From Actinomycetes bacterium (lineage in GTDB: Bacteria > Actinomycetota > Actinomycetes > Actinomycetales > Microbacteriaceae), in NCBI GenBank assembly GCA_029779645.1, contig JAKPAC010000005.1, positions 186,001 through 250,000 on the forward strand: a DNA stretch of 64,000 nucleotides, given 5' to 3'. This document shows positions 1 to 7,372 of this stretch, piece by piece; within the stretch, counting starts at the first letter, position 1, and each line of letters opens with the position of its first letter. Below the pieces are notes generated by a model. It did no database searches. It was not told the DNA's origin and was given only the letters and a program-made list of their open reading frames with translations. The position numbers and the translations under genes are program-made.

Positions 1-289
1 AGCCGGCCCCCGCCACCGCCTCGGCGATCCCGTCGTACACCGTGTGCACGAGGGTGATCCGATCCGCGAAGCGCGCGAGCCGCTCCCCCGCGATCGCGAG
101 CGCCTCGGGGTCGCGATCGAGGCCGATCAGGTGCAGCGCGGGAAAGCGCTCGAGAAACGCCTCACTGTGGCCGCCCATGCCGAGCGTGGCGTCGACGAGC
201 ACCGCGCCCTCGGCGGTGAGGGCGGGCGCGAGCAGCTCGACGCAGCGTTCGAGCAGGACGGGCGTGTGGATTCTGCGGAGGTCTTCCAT
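1..289 (-). CDS. rsmH: 16S rRNA (cytosine1402-N4)-methyltransferase RsmH, N-terminal part
   Basis: This is the first 96 codons of a gene that runs off the left edge of the window. The protein starts [20 protein letters not shown] and carries the AdoMet-binding motif [14 protein letters not shown], followed by GLDRDPEAL; both are typical of RsmH (MraW), which methylates N4 of C1402 in 16S rRNA. The gene lies about 105 bases downstream of mraZ on the same strand, the usual start of the division and cell-wall (dcw) cluster. The ATG at 289 was chosen because it places the conserved HTPVLL motif near the N-terminus, as in the family. The catalytic C-terminal half is outside the window. Confidence 0.93.
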   Translation of the reverse strand, partial: MEDLRRIHTPVLLERCVELLAPALTAEGAVLVDATLGMGGHSEAFLERFPALHLIGLDRDPEALAIAGERLARFADRITLVHTVYDGIAEAVAGAG

Positions 290-394
290 GGTTCTCTCGG
301 GTCGAGCCGTGTGTCTCGATCCCCATCCGCTTTCCTACCTGCAGCCGGGGAAGTGGCGTCAGGGCGTGAGCGGCTGGGAGTCGCGACACACGGG

Positions 395-826
395 TCAGAA
401 CAGGCCCGGGATCACCTCCTCCTGCATCTCGGAGTAGCCGCTCTCGGCGGCCGCCAGGTAGGTGTTCCAGGCTTCGGCATCCCAGATCTCGGCGTGGCTG
501 CCGGCGCCGATCACGACGAGCTCGCGGTCGAGGCCGGCGTAGCCGCGCAGCGGCGCGGGGATGGTGATGCGGTTCTGCGTGTCGGGGAGCTCGGAGCTCG
601 CACCCGAGAGAAACACGCGCATGAAGTCGCGCGCCTGCCGGTTCGACAGCGGCGCCTGACGGATGCGCTCGTGCACCTGATCGAACTCGGCGGTGCTGAA
701 GACGTACAGGCAGTTCTCCTGCCCGCGGGTGACGACCATGCCCCCCGCGAGCTCCTCGCGGAACTTCGCGGGCAGGATGACGCGGCCCTTGTCATCGAGC
801 TTGGGAGTGTACGTGCCCAGCATCAT
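395..826 (-). CDS. mraZ: Transcriptional regulator MraZ
   Basis: The 143-residue protein matches MraZ in length and in its two AbrB-like halves: [22 protein letters not shown] near the N-terminus and a second DxxNRITIP element (DTQNRITIP) near residue 90. MraZ is a ring-forming DNA-binding repressor that controls its own dcw operon. Two adjacent ATG codons (826 and 823) are possible. The first lies 7 bases after an AAGGGGGG ribosome binding site and was chosen. A three-repeat MraZ box lies just upstream. rsmH follows on the same strand. Confidence 0.95.
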   Translation of the reverse strand: MMLGTYTPKLDDKGRVILPAKFREELAGGMVVTRGQENCLYVFSTAEFDQVHERIRQAPLSNRQARDFMRVFLSGASSELPDTQNRITIPAPLRGYAGLDRELVVIGAGSHAEIWDAEAWNTYLAAAESGYSEMQEEVIPGLF

Positions 827-862
827 GGCGCGTCCCCCCTTCGTCCGGCCAAATCCAGGTGC

Positions 863-889
863 CGCCACTTTACTCCACTTCCATCCACA
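863..889 (-). promoter_or_regulatory. MraZ box: three direct GTGG repeats at 10-base period
   Basis: On the minus strand the sequence reads GTGGA, GTGGA, GTGGC, each start exactly 10 bases after the last, about 40 bases upstream of mraZ. Tandem GTGG-type boxes spaced by one helical turn are the known operator of MraZ, so this is probably the autoregulatory site. Confidence 0.8.
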
Positions 890-1423
890 AACACAGGGGC
901 TTGTCGAATATTGCTGCGTGGATGTCCCATCCAGGCGCGGAAATACGCGGAATTTTGCAGTGGAGGACTTTGGCACGTAGCTCGGCCTTCGGCGCGTCCT
1001 CGCGGCGCTCCGGCCCGGCCCCGCTGCAGCGCTTCGCGCGGGGCACGGCAGCCGCGGCCCACGCAGCGCCGACGCGGAATGCGCGCGTGGAGCGGAATGG
1101 AGCGGCGCGGCGCGCACGGCACACGCCAGCCCCGCGAAACACAGCGGCACCTCCGAGACACACGAGCACCGACCGTGTTTCGAGGTCAGCGCCGTGTTTC
1201 GAGGTCAGCGCCGTGTTCGACGTCAGCACCGTGTTCGACGTCAGCACCGTGTTCGACGTCAGCACCGTATTTCGACGTCAGCACCGTGTTTCGGCGCGGC
1301 ACGCGCGCGCGGCGCCCCATGATCCGGGCGCACGAAGGCGCGGAGGCCGCGGCATCCATTGCCCGAGCGTCACCGCCACCGCGAACGCCACCGCAGTCAC
1401 CGCGCGAGACCCGCGCGCAGACG
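890..1423. other. Long intergenic region without a credible gene
   Basis: About 530 bases between the mraZ operator and the DUF3040 terminator. Open frames exist on both strands, but they are low-complexity Arg/Ala/Ser-rich frames of the kind GC-rich DNA gives by chance, and none has a recognisable domain. The only structured element is the 18-19 base tandem repeat at 1172-1294. Confidence 0.6.
1172..1294. repeat. Tandem repeat, 18-19 base unit, about 6.6 copies
   Basis: The consensus unit is ACCGTGTTCGACGTCAGC. Copies begin at 1172, 1191, 1210, 1228, 1246, 1264 and a partial one at 1283. Units alternate between 18 and 19 bases through an extra T in GTGTTTCG, so a translated frame would not be kept. 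The first two copies carry GAGGTC in place of GACGTC. No gene overlaps it. Confidence 0.9.
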
Positions 1424-1452
1424 AAAAAGGGCCGTTCCATCCGGAACGGCCC
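1424..1452 (-). terminator. Rho-independent terminator of the DUF3040 gene
   Basis: A perfect 10-bp stem (1429-1438 with 1443-1452) with a 4-base loop is followed on the minus strand by five T residues (AAAAA at 1424-1428 on the plus strand). It lies about 80 bases after the DUF3040 stop codon. Confidence 0.92.
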
Positions 1453-1532
1453 TGCACGGGTTGGTCGGTGGTCTCGCTCGAGCGCTGCCTGGGGTCGTGG
1501 CCCGCAGCCGCGCCGCGAGGGCGCCGGCCGGG

Positions 1533-1907
1533 TCAGCCCTCGTTGCGGCGGTCCCAGCGATCGTTCATGCGGTCCATGAACGATGCCGAGCTGGCCTTGG
1601 CGCTCGCGCCCGAGGTCGCGCCCGCCGAGGTGCGCGGAACGACGTGCTCGACGCGGGTGGGTTTGATGGCGAGCACCACGCCCACGAGCATCACGACGAA
1701 GCCGAGAATTCCGACGATGATGAGCTGGGTGGCGACCCCGACGACGAGCGCCCCGAGGCCCACCAGCACGAGCAGCGCACCGATGGTGATGTTGCGGTAG
1801 TTGAGCACGTGGTTCGGGCTCGGTGCCGACACCACATCTGCATCGTTCTGCAGAAGCTGGCGTTCCATCTCATCGAGAAGGCGCTGCTCCTGTTCGGAGA
1901 GTGGCAT
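1533..1907 (-). CDS. DUF3040 family membrane protein
   Basis: The 124-residue protein begins MPLSEQEQRLLDEMERQL, the signature of the actinobacterial DUF3040 family. Two hydrophobic helices follow at roughly residues 42-60 and 62-82, then a charged, Ser/Ala-rich tail. The molecular role of the family is unknown. The start at 1907 has a strong AGAGGGGGA ribosome binding site. A -10 box TAGACT at 1945-1950 on the minus strand would give a leader of about 30 bases. The gene is divergent from idsA and ends in a clear terminator. Confidence 0.88.
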   Translation of the reverse strand: MPLSEQEQRLLDEMERQLLQNDADVVSAPSPNHVLNYRNITIGALLVLVGLGALVVGVATQLIIVGILGFVVMLVGVVLAIKPTRVEHVVPRTSAGATSGASAKASSASFMDRMNDRWDRRNEG

Positions 1908-1944
1908 GCTTCCCCCTCTTTGTGTTGTTCGAATCCTGGTCCCA

Positions 1945-1950
1945 AGTCTA
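1945..1950 (-). promoter_or_regulatory. -10 box TAGACT of the DUF3040 gene
   Basis: TAGACT on the minus strand, with a predicted start of transcription near 1938 and a short leader carrying a ribosome binding site. It is back to back with the idsA promoter. Confidence 0.55.
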
Positions 1951-1967
1951 GCTGTCTTCGGGAACAC

Positions 1968-1973
1968 TAGGCT
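1968..1973 (+). promoter_or_regulatory. -10 box TAGGCT, leaderless idsA
   Basis: TAGGCT ends 6 bases before the GTG at 1980, so transcription should start on the start codon itself. No ribosome binding site is present, which agrees with a leaderless transcript. Confidence 0.7.
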
Positions 1974-1979
1974 AGGCCC

Positions 1980-3125
1980 GTGGATGCCTCATCTCACGTT
2001 CTTCAGGCCGTCTCACAGCGACTTGACACGTTCCTCGCCGCGCAGCGATTCGCGACCCTTCCGATGGGTGACGACGCCGCCCTGCTGATCGACGCCGCGG
2101 CCCAGTCGCTGCGCGGCGGCAAGCGCCTTCGCGCCGCATTCTGCTACTGGGGCTGGCGGGCGATCATCGACACCCGGACCGGGGCGACGGCGGGCATCGC
2201 CGCCACCCTGGACGCTGCCCCGCGCCAGGCGGGCGAGGCGGACGAGGCGGACATCATCACGGTCGCCTCCGCGCTCGAGATCTTCCAGTCGGCGGCCCTG
2301 GTGCACGACGACATCATCGACAACTCCGACACCCGCCGCGGCCAGCCCTCGAGCCACCGCGCGCTCGAGTCGCTCCACGGCGGCAACGGCTGGGCGGGCG
2401 ACGGCGGGGCCTTCGGCCGCGCGGCCGCGCTCCTGCTCGGCGACCTCCTGGTCGCGTGGAGCGATGACCTGCTCGAGCAGGGCCTCGAACAGGTGACGGA
2501 TGCCGCGGCCCGCCGCCGCACCAGGGCCGAGTACGCCACCATGCGCCGCGACGTCACGCTCGGGCAGTTCCTCGACATCGCGGAGGAGTCCGCGTTCGCG
2601 GTCTCGCCGGGCGAGGAGCACCTGGGCCGAGCCCTGCGCGTCGCGAGCTACAAGTCGGCTCGCTACAGCGTGCAGCAGCCGCTGACCATCGGCGGCGCCC
2701 TCGCCGGCGGCACGGACGCGCAGCTGGCCGCGCTCGCCGCGTTCGGCTACCCGATCGGCATGGCCTTCCAGCTGCGCGACGACGTGCTCGGCGTGTTCGG
2801 CGACGAGCGGCTGACCGGCAAGCCCACGGGCGACGACCTCCGCGAGGGCAAGCGCACCGCGCTCATCGCCATCACCCGCGAGGCCCTCGCCGCCGCGGAT
2901 CGCGATCGCCTCGACGCGCTGCTGGGCGACCCCGACCTCGCCCCCGAGCAGATCGCGGCTCTCCAGGCGATGATCCTCGAGACCGGCGCGCTCGACGAGG
3001 TCGAGCGCCGCATCGACGAGTACGCGCGTGAGGCCGACGTGGCGCTCCAGAACGCGTCGCTCGGCGAGACCGCGCGCGACGTGCTGCGCACCCTCGCCAT
3101 CAAGGCGACGCGCCGCAGCGCCTGA
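1980..3125 (+). CDS. idsA: Polyprenyl diphosphate synthase (IdsA/GrcC type)
   Basis: A 381-residue trans-isoprenyl diphosphate synthase that condenses isopentenyl diphosphate with allylic diphosphates. The first Asp-rich motif is LVHDDIIDNSDTRRG (near residue 105) and the second region is FQLRDDVLGVFGD, with GKR (RGGKRLRA) near residue 44. The chain length of the product cannot be read from sequence alone; GGPP-type or longer is possible. GTG at 1980 was chosen because a TAGGCT -10 box lies 6 bases upstream. The gene precedes the Rv2175c/pknL pair, as idsA2 does in M. tuberculosis. Confidence 0.92.
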   Translation: MDASSHVLQAVSQRLDTFLAAQRFATLPMGDDAALLIDAAAQSLRGGKRLRAAFCYWGWRAIIDTRTGATAGIAATLDAAPRQAGEADEADIITVASALEIFQSAALVHDDIIDNSDTRRGQPSSHRALESLHGGNGWAGDGGAFGRAAALLLGDLLVAWSDDLLEQGLEQVTDAAARRRTRAEYATMRRDVTLGQFLDIAEESAFAVSPGEEHLGRALRVASYKSARYSVQQPLTIGGALAGGTDAQLAALAAFGYPIGMAFQLRDDVLGVFGDERLTGKPTGDDLREGKRTALIAITREALAAADRDRLDALLGDPDLAPEQIAALQAMILETGALDEVERRIDEYAREADVALQNASLGETARDVLRTLAIKATRRSA

Positions 3126-3141
3126 GGCCGCGGACCTCGTT

Positions 3142-3169
3142 CGGCGACGCCGCCGCGACGGCGTCGCCG
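3142..3169 (+). terminator. GC-rich hairpin after idsA
   Basis: A 10-bp perfect stem (3142-3151 with 3160-3169) with an 8-base loop starts 16 bases after the idsA stop. It has no T-tract, so it may be a weak terminator or only an RNA-stabilising hairpin. Confidence 0.5.
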
Positions 3170-3220
3170 GCTCCCGCTCCCGGCTCCCGGCTCCCGGCTC
3201 CCGGCTCCCGGCTCCCGGCT
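3169..3220. repeat. 7-base tandem repeat GGCTCCC
   Basis: Five perfect GGCTCCC units (3182-3216) are flanked by partial copies. The array overlaps the last bases of the TAG stop codon of the Rv2175c-like gene on the minus strand, so its length affects only the 3' untranslated side of that gene. Confidence 0.9.
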
Positions 3221-3614
3221 ACGCGAGCGTGCGCGCGACCCGGCGCACCTCGGACTTGCGGCCGGCGCGCAGCGCGTCGATCGGCGCGACGCCGATCGTG
3301 TCGTCGACCGACAGCATCCAATCGATCGCCTCATCGTTCGAGAAGCCCGCGTCCTGCAGCACCATGATGGTGCCGCGCAGCGGAGCGATGAGCTCGCCGT
3401 CCTTGAGGAACAGCGCCGGCACGCGGAACGAGCCGCTGCGGGCCGAGCCGATCAGGAAGTGATCCTCGAGCAGCCGGCGCACGCGCGACGGGCTCTCGCC
3501 GAGGATCCCGCCGATCTCGGCGAGGGTGAGCCACTCGGCGGCGGATGCGGCGGCGGCCGGCTCCGCGGTGGCGGCAAGGTCTACGGCGGCGAGGTCTGGT
3601 GTGTCGATTCCCAC
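3219..3614 (-). CDS. Rv2175c family DNA-binding protein
   Basis: The 131-residue protein has a winged helix-turn-helix region (EWLTLAEIGGILGESPSRVRRLL, about residues 27-49) and a C-terminal part ending in SVDDTIGVAPIDALRAGRKSEVRRVA, as in the Rv2175c family. In M. tuberculosis Rv2175c is a DNA-binding substrate of the kinase PknL, and here pknL lies about 1.5 kb away, beyond a LysM gene. The N-terminus is rich in Asp, Thr and Ala. The GTG start at 3614 has no strong ribosome binding site. An upstream ATG in another frame hits a stop after 13 codons. Confidence 0.85.
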   Translation of the reverse strand: MGIDTPDLAAVDLAATAEPAAAASAAEWLTLAEIGGILGESPSRVRRLLEDHFLIGSARSGSFRVPALFLKDGELIAPLRGTIMVLQDAGFSNDEAIDWMLSVDDTIGVAPIDALRAGRKSEVRRVARTLA

Positions 3615-3822
3615 GCACTCATGTTCTCACCTTTCGCGGCGCCGACGCGCGTTTCGCGGGGCCGAGATTCGCGCGATGCGCACCCGACACATCCGTCACA
3701 CAAGCCTCATCTTCAACATCAGTCACAGCGGCCTCAGCCGTTTACTCTCATTGACTTGACTCCACTTTCGTGCCACCGTGAGACGTTGACTGCGCGCACG
3801 CGCAATGCGAGAGAGGTCCGCC

Positions 3823-5046
3823 ATGGGAGCCGCACACCCCCACCGTTCGACATGGGTCGACGCACAGGCCCCGCCGGCCGCGGTCAAGCGTGCCGGCTAC
3901 ACGGTGCTGCCCCTCGCGGTGCTCGGCTCGATCGCCGTCACACTCAGCGGCACTGCCGCCGGCGCAGCCGAGCCGACCGACCGCCGCGACACCGTCACGC
4001 CGGGCGATCGAAGCCTGGCGACGGCCGCCGGCGCGGCTGCCGCATCCGCGATTCGGCAGGCCGCCCAGCCTGCCCCCGAGACCTACACCGTCCGCCCCGG
4101 CGACACTGTCAGCGGCATCGCGGCGCAGTTCGGGCTGCGCACCGCCGACGTGCTCGGCCGCAACGGCCTCTCGCGCGAGTCGATCATCCACCCCGGCCAG
4201 GTGCTGCGCCTGCTCGCCCCCTCGGCTGCGCCCGGCGCACCGGCGCAGCCGGCACCCGCCGGCGTGCACACCGTCGTCTCGGGCGACACCATCAGCGCCA
4301 TCGCGGCGCGCTACGGGCACACCACCGACGCAGTGCTGAACGCGAACGGCATGACGCGCGCCTCGATCATCTACCCCGGCCAGCGCGTCGCGCTCCCGGG
4401 CGCGGCCGCCCCGGCCGCGGCGACGCCCGCCGCTCCCCCGGCACCGGCGGCCGCCACGCACACCGTCGTCTCGGGCGACACCATCAGCGCGATCGCGCGG
4501 CGCTACGGCACGACGACCGACGCCGTGCTGGGGGCCAATGGCCTCTCGCGCGCCTCGATCATCTACCCCGGCCAGCGCATCGTGCTGCCGAGCGCCCCCG
4601 CGGCGCCCGCGGCGCAGGCGACGCCGGCCTCGGCCCCTGGGCTCGACGCCGAGCAGGTCGCGAACGCGCAGCTGATCATCCGCGTCGGCCGCGAGCTGGG
4701 CGTCAGCGACCGCGGCCTGCAGATCGCGCTCGCCACGGCGATGCAGGAATCGTGGCTGCGCAACCTCGACTGGGGCGACCGCGACTCGCTCGGACTGTTC
4801 CAGCAGCGCCCGAGCCACGGCTGGGGCACCCCCGAGCAGGTGCGTGACCCTGAGCACGCCACCCGGGCCTTCTTCGGCGGCCCCGGCGATCCGAACGGCA
4901 ACCGCACTCGCGGCCTCCTCGACTACGCGGGCTGGGAGCAGCTCAGCCTGACCGAGGCCGCGCAGGCCGTGCAGATCTCGGCCTACCCCGACCGCTACGC
5001 CCGCTGGGAGGCCCCGGCGGCCGCGTGGCTCGCGGCCCTCGGCTGA
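3823..5046 (+). CDS. Secreted LysM-repeat peptidoglycan-binding protein
   Basis: A 407-residue envelope protein. Residues about 26-50 form a hydrophobic signal or anchor segment. Three LysM repeats follow, beginning near residues 87 (YTVRPGDTVSGIA), 147 (HTVVSGDTISAIA) and 211 (same motif), separated by Ala/Pro linkers. The last 130 residues (QIALATAMQESWLRN, DSLGLFQQRPS) resemble the C-terminal domain found in actinobacterial cell-wall hydrolase-like proteins; its activity is not established. The ATG at 3823 was chosen over 3805 because GAGAGAGG lies 6 bases before it. LysM repeats 2 and 3 are nearly identical at DNA level, which suggests recent duplication. Confidence 0.88.
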   Translation: MGAAHPHRSTWVDAQAPPAAVKRAGYTVLPLAVLGSIAVTLSGTAAGAAEPTDRRDTVTPGDRSLATAAGAAAASAIRQAAQPAPETYTVRPGDTVSGIAAQFGLRTADVLGRNGLSRESIIHPGQVLRLLAPSAAPGAPAQPAPAGVHTVVSGDTISAIAARYGHTTDAVLNANGMTRASIIYPGQRVALPGAAAPAAATPAAPPAPAAATHTVVSGDTISAIARRYGTTTDAVLGANGLSRASIIYPGQRIVLPSAPAAPAAQATPASAPGLDAEQVANAQLIIRVGRELGVSDRGLQIALATAMQESWLRNLDWGDRDSLGLFQQRPSHGWGTPEQVRDPEHATRAFFGGPGDPNGNRTRGLLDYAGWEQLSLTEAAQAVQISAYPDRYARWEAPAAAWLAALG

Positions 5047-5120
5047 TCCGCGGCGTGCGCTTCCCCCATCCGATGCCGGCGAGCCCGGTACGGCGAGCGG
5101 GCATCGGCCCGCGACATCCG

Positions 5121-5126
5121 TAGACT
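5121..5126 (+). promoter_or_regulatory. -10 box TAGACT, leaderless pknL
   Basis: TAGACT ends 6 bases before the GTG at 5133, and there is no ribosome binding site in between. Confidence 0.7.
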
Positions 5127-5132
5127 TTCACC

Positions 5133-7085
5133 GTGTCATCCAGCCAGCAGACCGACCCGATGATCGGCCGTCTCGTCGACGGTCGCTATCGGGTGCGCGC
5201 GCGCATCGCGCGCGGCGGCATGGCCACCGTGTACGTGGCGACCGATCTGCGCCTCGAGCGGCGCGTGGCCCTCAAGGTCATGCACGCCCATCTCAGCGAC
5301 GACTCCGTGTTTCAGAGCCGCTTCATCCAGGAGGCCCGCTCGGCGGCGCGGCTGGCCGATCCGCACGTGGTCAACGTGTTCGATCAGGGGCAGGATCGCG
5401 ACATGGCCTACCTGGTCATGGAGTACCTGCCGGGGATCACCCTGCGCGAGCTGCTGCGCGAGCAGAAGAAGCTCAGCGTGCAGCAGACGGTGACGATCAT
5501 GGATGCGATCCTCGGCGGGCTCGCCGCGGCGCACCGCGCGGGCATCGTGCATCGCGACGTGAAGCCCGAGAACGTGCTCCTCGCCGAGGACGGGCGCATC
5601 AAGATCGGCGATTTCGGTCTCGCCCGCGCGACCACCGCGAACACCGCGACCGGGCAGATGCTGCTCGGCACCATCGCCTACCTCGCCCCCGAGCTGGTCA
5701 CCCGCGGCCAGGCCGACGCCCGCAGCGACATCTACGCGCTCGGCATCATGCTCTACGAGATGCTCACCGGCGAGCAGCCGTTCAAGGGCGAGCAGCCGAT
5801 GCAGATCGCCTATCAGCACGCGACCGACAAGGTGCCGCGCCCGAGCGCGCGCGCGAGCGGCATCCCCGAAGAGCTCGACGAGCTGGTCCTGTGGGCCACC
5901 GAGCGCGAACCCGATGACCGTCCCGTCGACGCGCAGGCCATGCTCGACCGCCTGCGCGAGATCGAGCGCTCCCTCGGTGTCACCCCGCTCACCCGCGGCG
6001 TCGGCTCGACCGCAGGGGTGCCGATCGTCGAGGACTACGGCTCCGGCGAAGTCACCCGCGTGCTCCCCGGGGGAATGATCGACGCCGCGCCGGCTCCCGT
6101 GGCCGCCGCGCTCGACAACTCGGGCCGCCTGCGCCAGCGCACGCGGCGCCGGGCCGGCCGCGGCGCGGCCCTGCTCGTGCTCGTCCTGCTGCTCGCCGTG
6201 GCCGCGGGCACCGTCGGCTGGTGGTTCGGCTCCGGCCCCGGCTCGCTCATCTCGGTGCCCGATGTCGCGGGCGTCACGTACGACGACGCCGCGGTGCAGC
6301 TTGACGAGGCGGGACTCACCCCCGTCCGTGTGGATGCCTCCGACTACGACGTGCCCGCCGGCACCGTGATCCGCACCGACCCCGCCACCGGCGTCCGACT
6401 CGAGCGCGAGGCCCAGGTCTCGGTCGTCGTGTCGACGGGCCCGGCGATGCACACCATCCCGACACTGCTCGGCATGGCCTCGACCACCGCCCACGGCACG
6501 CTCCAGGCGGATCGCATCATCGTCACCGAGCCGATGCTCGAGGAGTTCTCGGATGCCGAGTCCGGCACCGTGATCGCGGCGACGCGCACCCCGCGCGACG
6601 GCGGCGAGCCGGTGGGCTTCGGCGAGGGCGGCGACGCCTTCGAGGGCGACGAGGTCACGCTGACGATCTCGCTCGGGCCCGTGCCCGCGGTCGCCGGCGA
6701 CACGGTCGACGCCGCGACCGCGAAGCTGCGCGACGTCGGGCTCGAGATCGCCTCTGAGCGCACGGAGGTCTTCAGCGACACCGTCAAGGCGGGCCTCGTG
6801 CTCGAGATCGCTCCCCGCGACGGCGGCGGCAACTGGCGCCCCGGCGACGCCGTCACGCTCGTGGTCTCGAAGGGCCCGCAGCCCTTCCCCATCCCGGACG
6901 TGAAGGGGATGACCCGCGATCAGGCCAAGCGCGCGCTCGAGGCGCAGGGGTTCAAGGCCACCTGGGCGGTCTTCTGGGGCGCCATCCCGAACGACCTCAC
7001 GCGGGTCGCGAGCATGGACCCCGGTGCCGGCTCCGAGCGCCCCAAGGGCACCGAGGTGTACCTGCAGCTGACCGCGTCCGGCTGA
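5133..7085 (+). CDS. pknL: PASTA-domain Ser/Thr protein kinase, PknL type
   Basis: A 650-residue transmembrane kinase. The kinase domain (residues about 10-280) has the Gly-rich loop ARGGMATVY, the ATP lysine in RRVALKVM, HRDVKPENVLL, KIGDFGLAR, and an activation loop rich in Thr (ATTANTATGQMLLGT). A single membrane helix (near residues 345-365, LLVLVLLLAVAAGTVGWWF) is followed by four PASTA-like repeats, the last starting FPIPDVKGMTRDQAK. PASTA domains usually sense peptidoglycan fragments or lipid II. Its position beside an Rv2175c-like gene and aroG supports PknL rather than PknB. The start is leaderless. Confidence 0.93.
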   Translation: MSSSQQTDPMIGRLVDGRYRVRARIARGGMATVYVATDLRLERRVALKVMHAHLSDDSVFQSRFIQEARSAARLADPHVVNVFDQGQDRDMAYLVMEYLPGITLRELLREQKKLSVQQTVTIMDAILGGLAAAHRAGIVHRDVKPENVLLAEDGRIKIGDFGLARATTANTATGQMLLGTIAYLAPELVTRGQADARSDIYALGIMLYEMLTGEQPFKGEQPMQIAYQHATDKVPRPSARASGIPEELDELVLWATEREPDDRPVDAQAMLDRLREIERSLGVTPLTRGVGSTAGVPIVEDYGSGEVTRVLPGGMIDAAPAPVAAALDNSGRLRQRTRRRAGRGAALLVLVLLLAVAAGTVGWWFGSGPGSLISVPDVAGVTYDDAAVQLDEAGLTPVRVDASDYDVPAGTVIRTDPATGVRLEREAQVSVVVSTGPAMHTIPTLLGMASTTAHGTLQADRIIVTEPMLEEFSDAESGTVIAATRTPRDGGEPVGFGEGGDAFEGDEVTLTISLGPVPAVAGDTVDAATAKLRDVGLEIASERTEVFSDTVKAGLVLEIAPRDGGGNWRPGDAVTLVVSKGPQPFPIPDVKGMTRDQAKRALEAQGFKATWAVFWGAIPNDLTRVASMDPGAGSERPKGTEVYLQLTASG

Positions 7086-7188
7086 CACCATCGACCCTCG
7101 GGCCGTGTCAACGGGATCGCGCTGACGCGACGGCCGCATGACGCCCGCGCGGGCGGAGTCCCGCAGGCCGCAGTCCCGAACTGCGCAT

Positions 7189-7246
7189 GCCGCATGGCGC
7201 AGATGCAGATGCACGCCGCATGGCGCAGATGCAGATGCAGATGCAC
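7189..7246. repeat. Direct repeat between pknL and aroG
   Basis: The unit GCCGCATGGCGC followed by AGATGC copies occurs twice (7189-7214 and 7215-7246). The second copy has one extra 6-base AGATGC unit. It lies in the 287-base convergent gap, which holds no gene. Confidence 0.85.
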
Positions 7247-7312
7247 GCCGCACGCCGCCGACGCTCGGCCGTCGGCCGTCTGCCGCGGCCACCGGGCAGC
7301 ACGCCCTCCACG

Positions 7313-7361
7313 AGCACGCGACGCCGGCCCACCGCGAGTGCGATGGGCCGGCGTCGTGCTG
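7313..7361 (-). terminator. Large hairpin at the 3' end of aroG
   Basis: An 11-bp core stem (7321-7331 with 7344-7354) extends outward as AGCACG pairing with CGTGCT across a 2-base bulge. It lies just after the aroG stop in a convergent gap. There is no T-tract. Confidence 0.6.
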
Positions 7362-7372
7362 GTCTCGGGCGG

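Noticed and set aside
1172..1294. Tandem repeats considered as a CRISPR array
   Set aside because: Units are contiguous, with no unique spacers of about 30 bases between them, and no cas genes are present.
44..1579. Long plus-strand open frame across rsmH, mraZ and the repeat
   Set aside because: It is the shadow of minus-strand genes in GC-rich DNA; mraZ and rsmH are unmistakable on the other strand.
1927..1945. T-loop-like GTTCGAATCC string suggesting a tRNA
   Set aside because: The bases before it are DUF3040 coding sequence and its leader; no acceptor stem, D-arm or anticodon stem can be folded around it.
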